64,000 nucleotides of DNA. Source: Lachnospiraceae bacterium. Lineage in GTDB: Bacteria > Bacillota > Clostridia > Lachnospirales > Lachnospiraceae. The DNA lies in contig JAKVNF010000003.1 of the NCBI GenBank assembly GCA_022483465.1, positions 694,501 through 758,500 on the forward strand, given 5' to 3'. The notes beneath the pieces are model-generated. The model was given only the letters and a program-made list of their open reading frames with translations. It made no database searches and was not told the origin of the DNA. The stretch's first letter is position 1; each line of letters begins with the position of its first letter. This document shows positions 62,905-64,000 of the stretch, in pieces. The position numbers and the translations under genes are program-made.

Positions 62905-64000
62905 ATGAAAAAACTCATTGCCATGGCGCTGACCGCCAGCATGGCCCTTGGCCTTGCCGCCTGCGGCAGCTCGTCATCATCCACCACCGACTCTTCCAGC
63001 GCTGCGACCAGCGCTGCGACCAGCGCGCAGGAGGCCTCCACCGAGGCGCCTGCTGCCGCCGCCACCGAAGCCCCTGCTGCCTCCACGGAAGCCGCCGCTA
63101 CTGGCGATGCCTCCGGCATCAAGGTGGCCATGATCACCGACTACGGCGACATCACCGATATGTCCTTCAACCAGACCACCTATGAGGCCTGTAAGTCCTG
63201 GGCCGCCGACAACGGCACGGACTTTACCTACTACAAGCCCGAGGGCGACTCCGACGCAGAGCGGGAGGCCATGATCGACAAGGCCGTCTCCGACGGCTAC
63301 AACGTCGTCGTCATGCCCGGCTACGCCTTCGCCCAGGCTGTCACAGACGAGGTCGACATGTATCCGGACGTCAAGTTTGTGGCACTGGATGTGTCCCAGT
63401 CGGATCTGGACAGCACCTCCGGTGAGACGGGCTTTGCCCGTGACAATCTCTACTGCGCCATCTACCAGGAGGAGCTTCCCGGCTACATGGCAGGCTACGC
63501 TGCTGTGAAGATGGGATACAAGAAGCTCGGCTTCCTCGGCGGCATGGCCGTTCCCGCCGTCATCCGCTACGGCTTCGGCTACGTGCAGGGCGCCGATGCG
63601 GCGGCCAAGGAACTTGGCATTTCAGACGTCTCCATTGAGTACGCCTACGCCAACCAGTTCTACGGCGATGCGGACATCACGGCTGCCATGGACACCTGGT
63701 ACCAGGGCGGCACGGAAGTCGTCTTTGCCTGCGGCGGCGGTGTCTACACCTCGGCCTGCGAGGCAGCTGCCAAGGTCGACGGCAAGGTCATCGGCGTCGA
63801 TGTGGACCAGAAGGAGACCATCGACGGACAGTACGGCGACGGCATGTGCATCACCTCTGCTGTGAAGGGCCTGCGCGCCACCGTGGTCACGCTCCTGGAT
63901 GCGATCCGGGACGGAAACTGGGATGACTACAAGGGACAGGTGCAGAACCTGGGCATCGTCTCCGACGACCCCGATGAGAACTACGTGGGTCTGCCCGAGG
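62905..64000 (+). CDS. BMP/PnrA-family nucleoside-binding lipoprotein (cut by window end)
   Basis: At least 365 residues; no stop before the window ends. Signal peptide with lipobox LGLAAC (Cys at about 20), then a Ser/Thr/Ala/Glu-rich linker to about 70, then the BMP fold: MITDYGDITDMSFNQTTYE, VVVMPGYAFAQAV, VKFVALDVSQ, GFLGGMAVPAV and EVVFACGGGVYTSACEAA. These proteins feed nucleosides to an ABC transporter, presumably encoded just outside the window. AAAGGAGG precedes the ATG. Proximity to udk and tdk fits nucleoside salvage. Confidence 0.9.
   Translation, partial: MKKLIAMALTASMALGLAACGSSSSSTTDSSSAATSAATSAQEASTEAPAAAATEAPAASTEAAATGDASGIKVAMITDYGDITDMSFNQTTYEACKSWAADNGTDFTYYKPEGDSDAEREAMIDKAVSDGYNVVVMPGYAFAQAVTDEVDMYPDVKFVALDVSQSDLDSTSGETGFARDNLYCAIYQEELPGYMAGYAAVKMGYKKLGFLGGMAVPAVIRYGFGYVQGADAAAKELGISDVSIEYAYANQFYGDADITAAMDTWYQGGTEVVFACGGGVYTSACEAAAKVDGKVIGVDVDQKETIDGQYGDGMCITSAVKGLRATVVTLLDAIRDGNWDDYKGQVQNLGIVSDDPDENYVGLPE

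Noticed and set aside
1-64000. CRISPR arrays, rRNA genes and tRNA genes
   Set aside because: No regularly spaced direct repeats, no rRNA-like stretches and no cloverleaf with a GGTTCGAATCC-type arm noticed; the repeats present are explained by the IS66 copies.

Overview
The window looks like the chromosome of a Gram-positive anaerobe of the class Clostridia, most likely Lachnospiraceae. The evidence is the Firmicutes-type str, S10, spc and alpha ribosomal gene order, a zinc-type S14, AGGAGG-type ribosome binding sites, ecfA1-ecfA2-ecfT-truA-rplM-rpsI after rplQ, an OhrR-type MarR regulator, a PnrA/BMP lipoprotein and the insertion-sequence families present. The family assignment is inferred from gene content and protein wording, not from a search.

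Layout. 1-8.4 kb is an insertion-sequence graveyard: the end of an ISAzo13-type transposase, an isolated DUF6431-like zinc-finger protein, and three near-identical IS66-type units in tandem, the first truncated and the third carrying a 308-bp MITE. 8.4-13.3 kb is the str operon (rpsL, rpsG, fusA, tuf). 13.3-16.1 kb is an IS91-like unit (tyrosine recombinase plus HUH transposase). 16.2-20.8 kb holds a 61-residue membrane protein, an operon of a BTAD regulator, an unknown protein, a frameshifted maf and a small alarmone synthetase, then a convergent methyltransferase. 20.9-37.5 kb is the S10-spc-alpha super-cluster (rpsJ to rplQ, with secY, adk, infA and rpoA; map is absent from its usual place). 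37.6-43.3 kb carries the ECF transporter module, truA, an unknown protein, and rplM-rpsI behind a structured L13-type leader.

43.9-52.4 kb is a second accessory island. A Gfo/Idh/MocA oxidoreductase is cut by an IS200/IS605 element. That element's tnpB is itself split by an IS1634-like element, and exact removal of the insert restores the tnpB reading frame. Beyond lie an AT-rich stretch with broken and unknown genes and an IS1111/IS110-type element whose transposase is dead (amber codon plus frameshift). This last element abuts the 5' end of an AAA-ATPase/RyR-domain protein. 53.8-64 kb is metabolic: malic enzyme, an IS4-family element with a 7-bp target duplication, phosphosugar mutase, a PseI/NeuB-like synthase, a divergent operon udk-tdk-yczE-like-ohrR, a DUF554 membrane protein and the start of a BMP-family nucleoside-binding lipoprotein.

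How it works together. The core is the translation and transcription machinery in the usual order, with strong consensus promoters before rpsL, tuf, rpsJ, rpmJ and rplM and long structured leaders that suggest autogenous control. Mobile elements sit in the gaps between these operons without breaking any ribosomal gene, while the accessory genes between them are heavily damaged. The most unusual items are the tandem IS66 array with its MITE ending just before the rpsL promoter, the nested and precisely reversible tnpB insertion, the decayed IS1111 element that keeps its ends and candidate guide RNA region, and the AAA-RyR protein.
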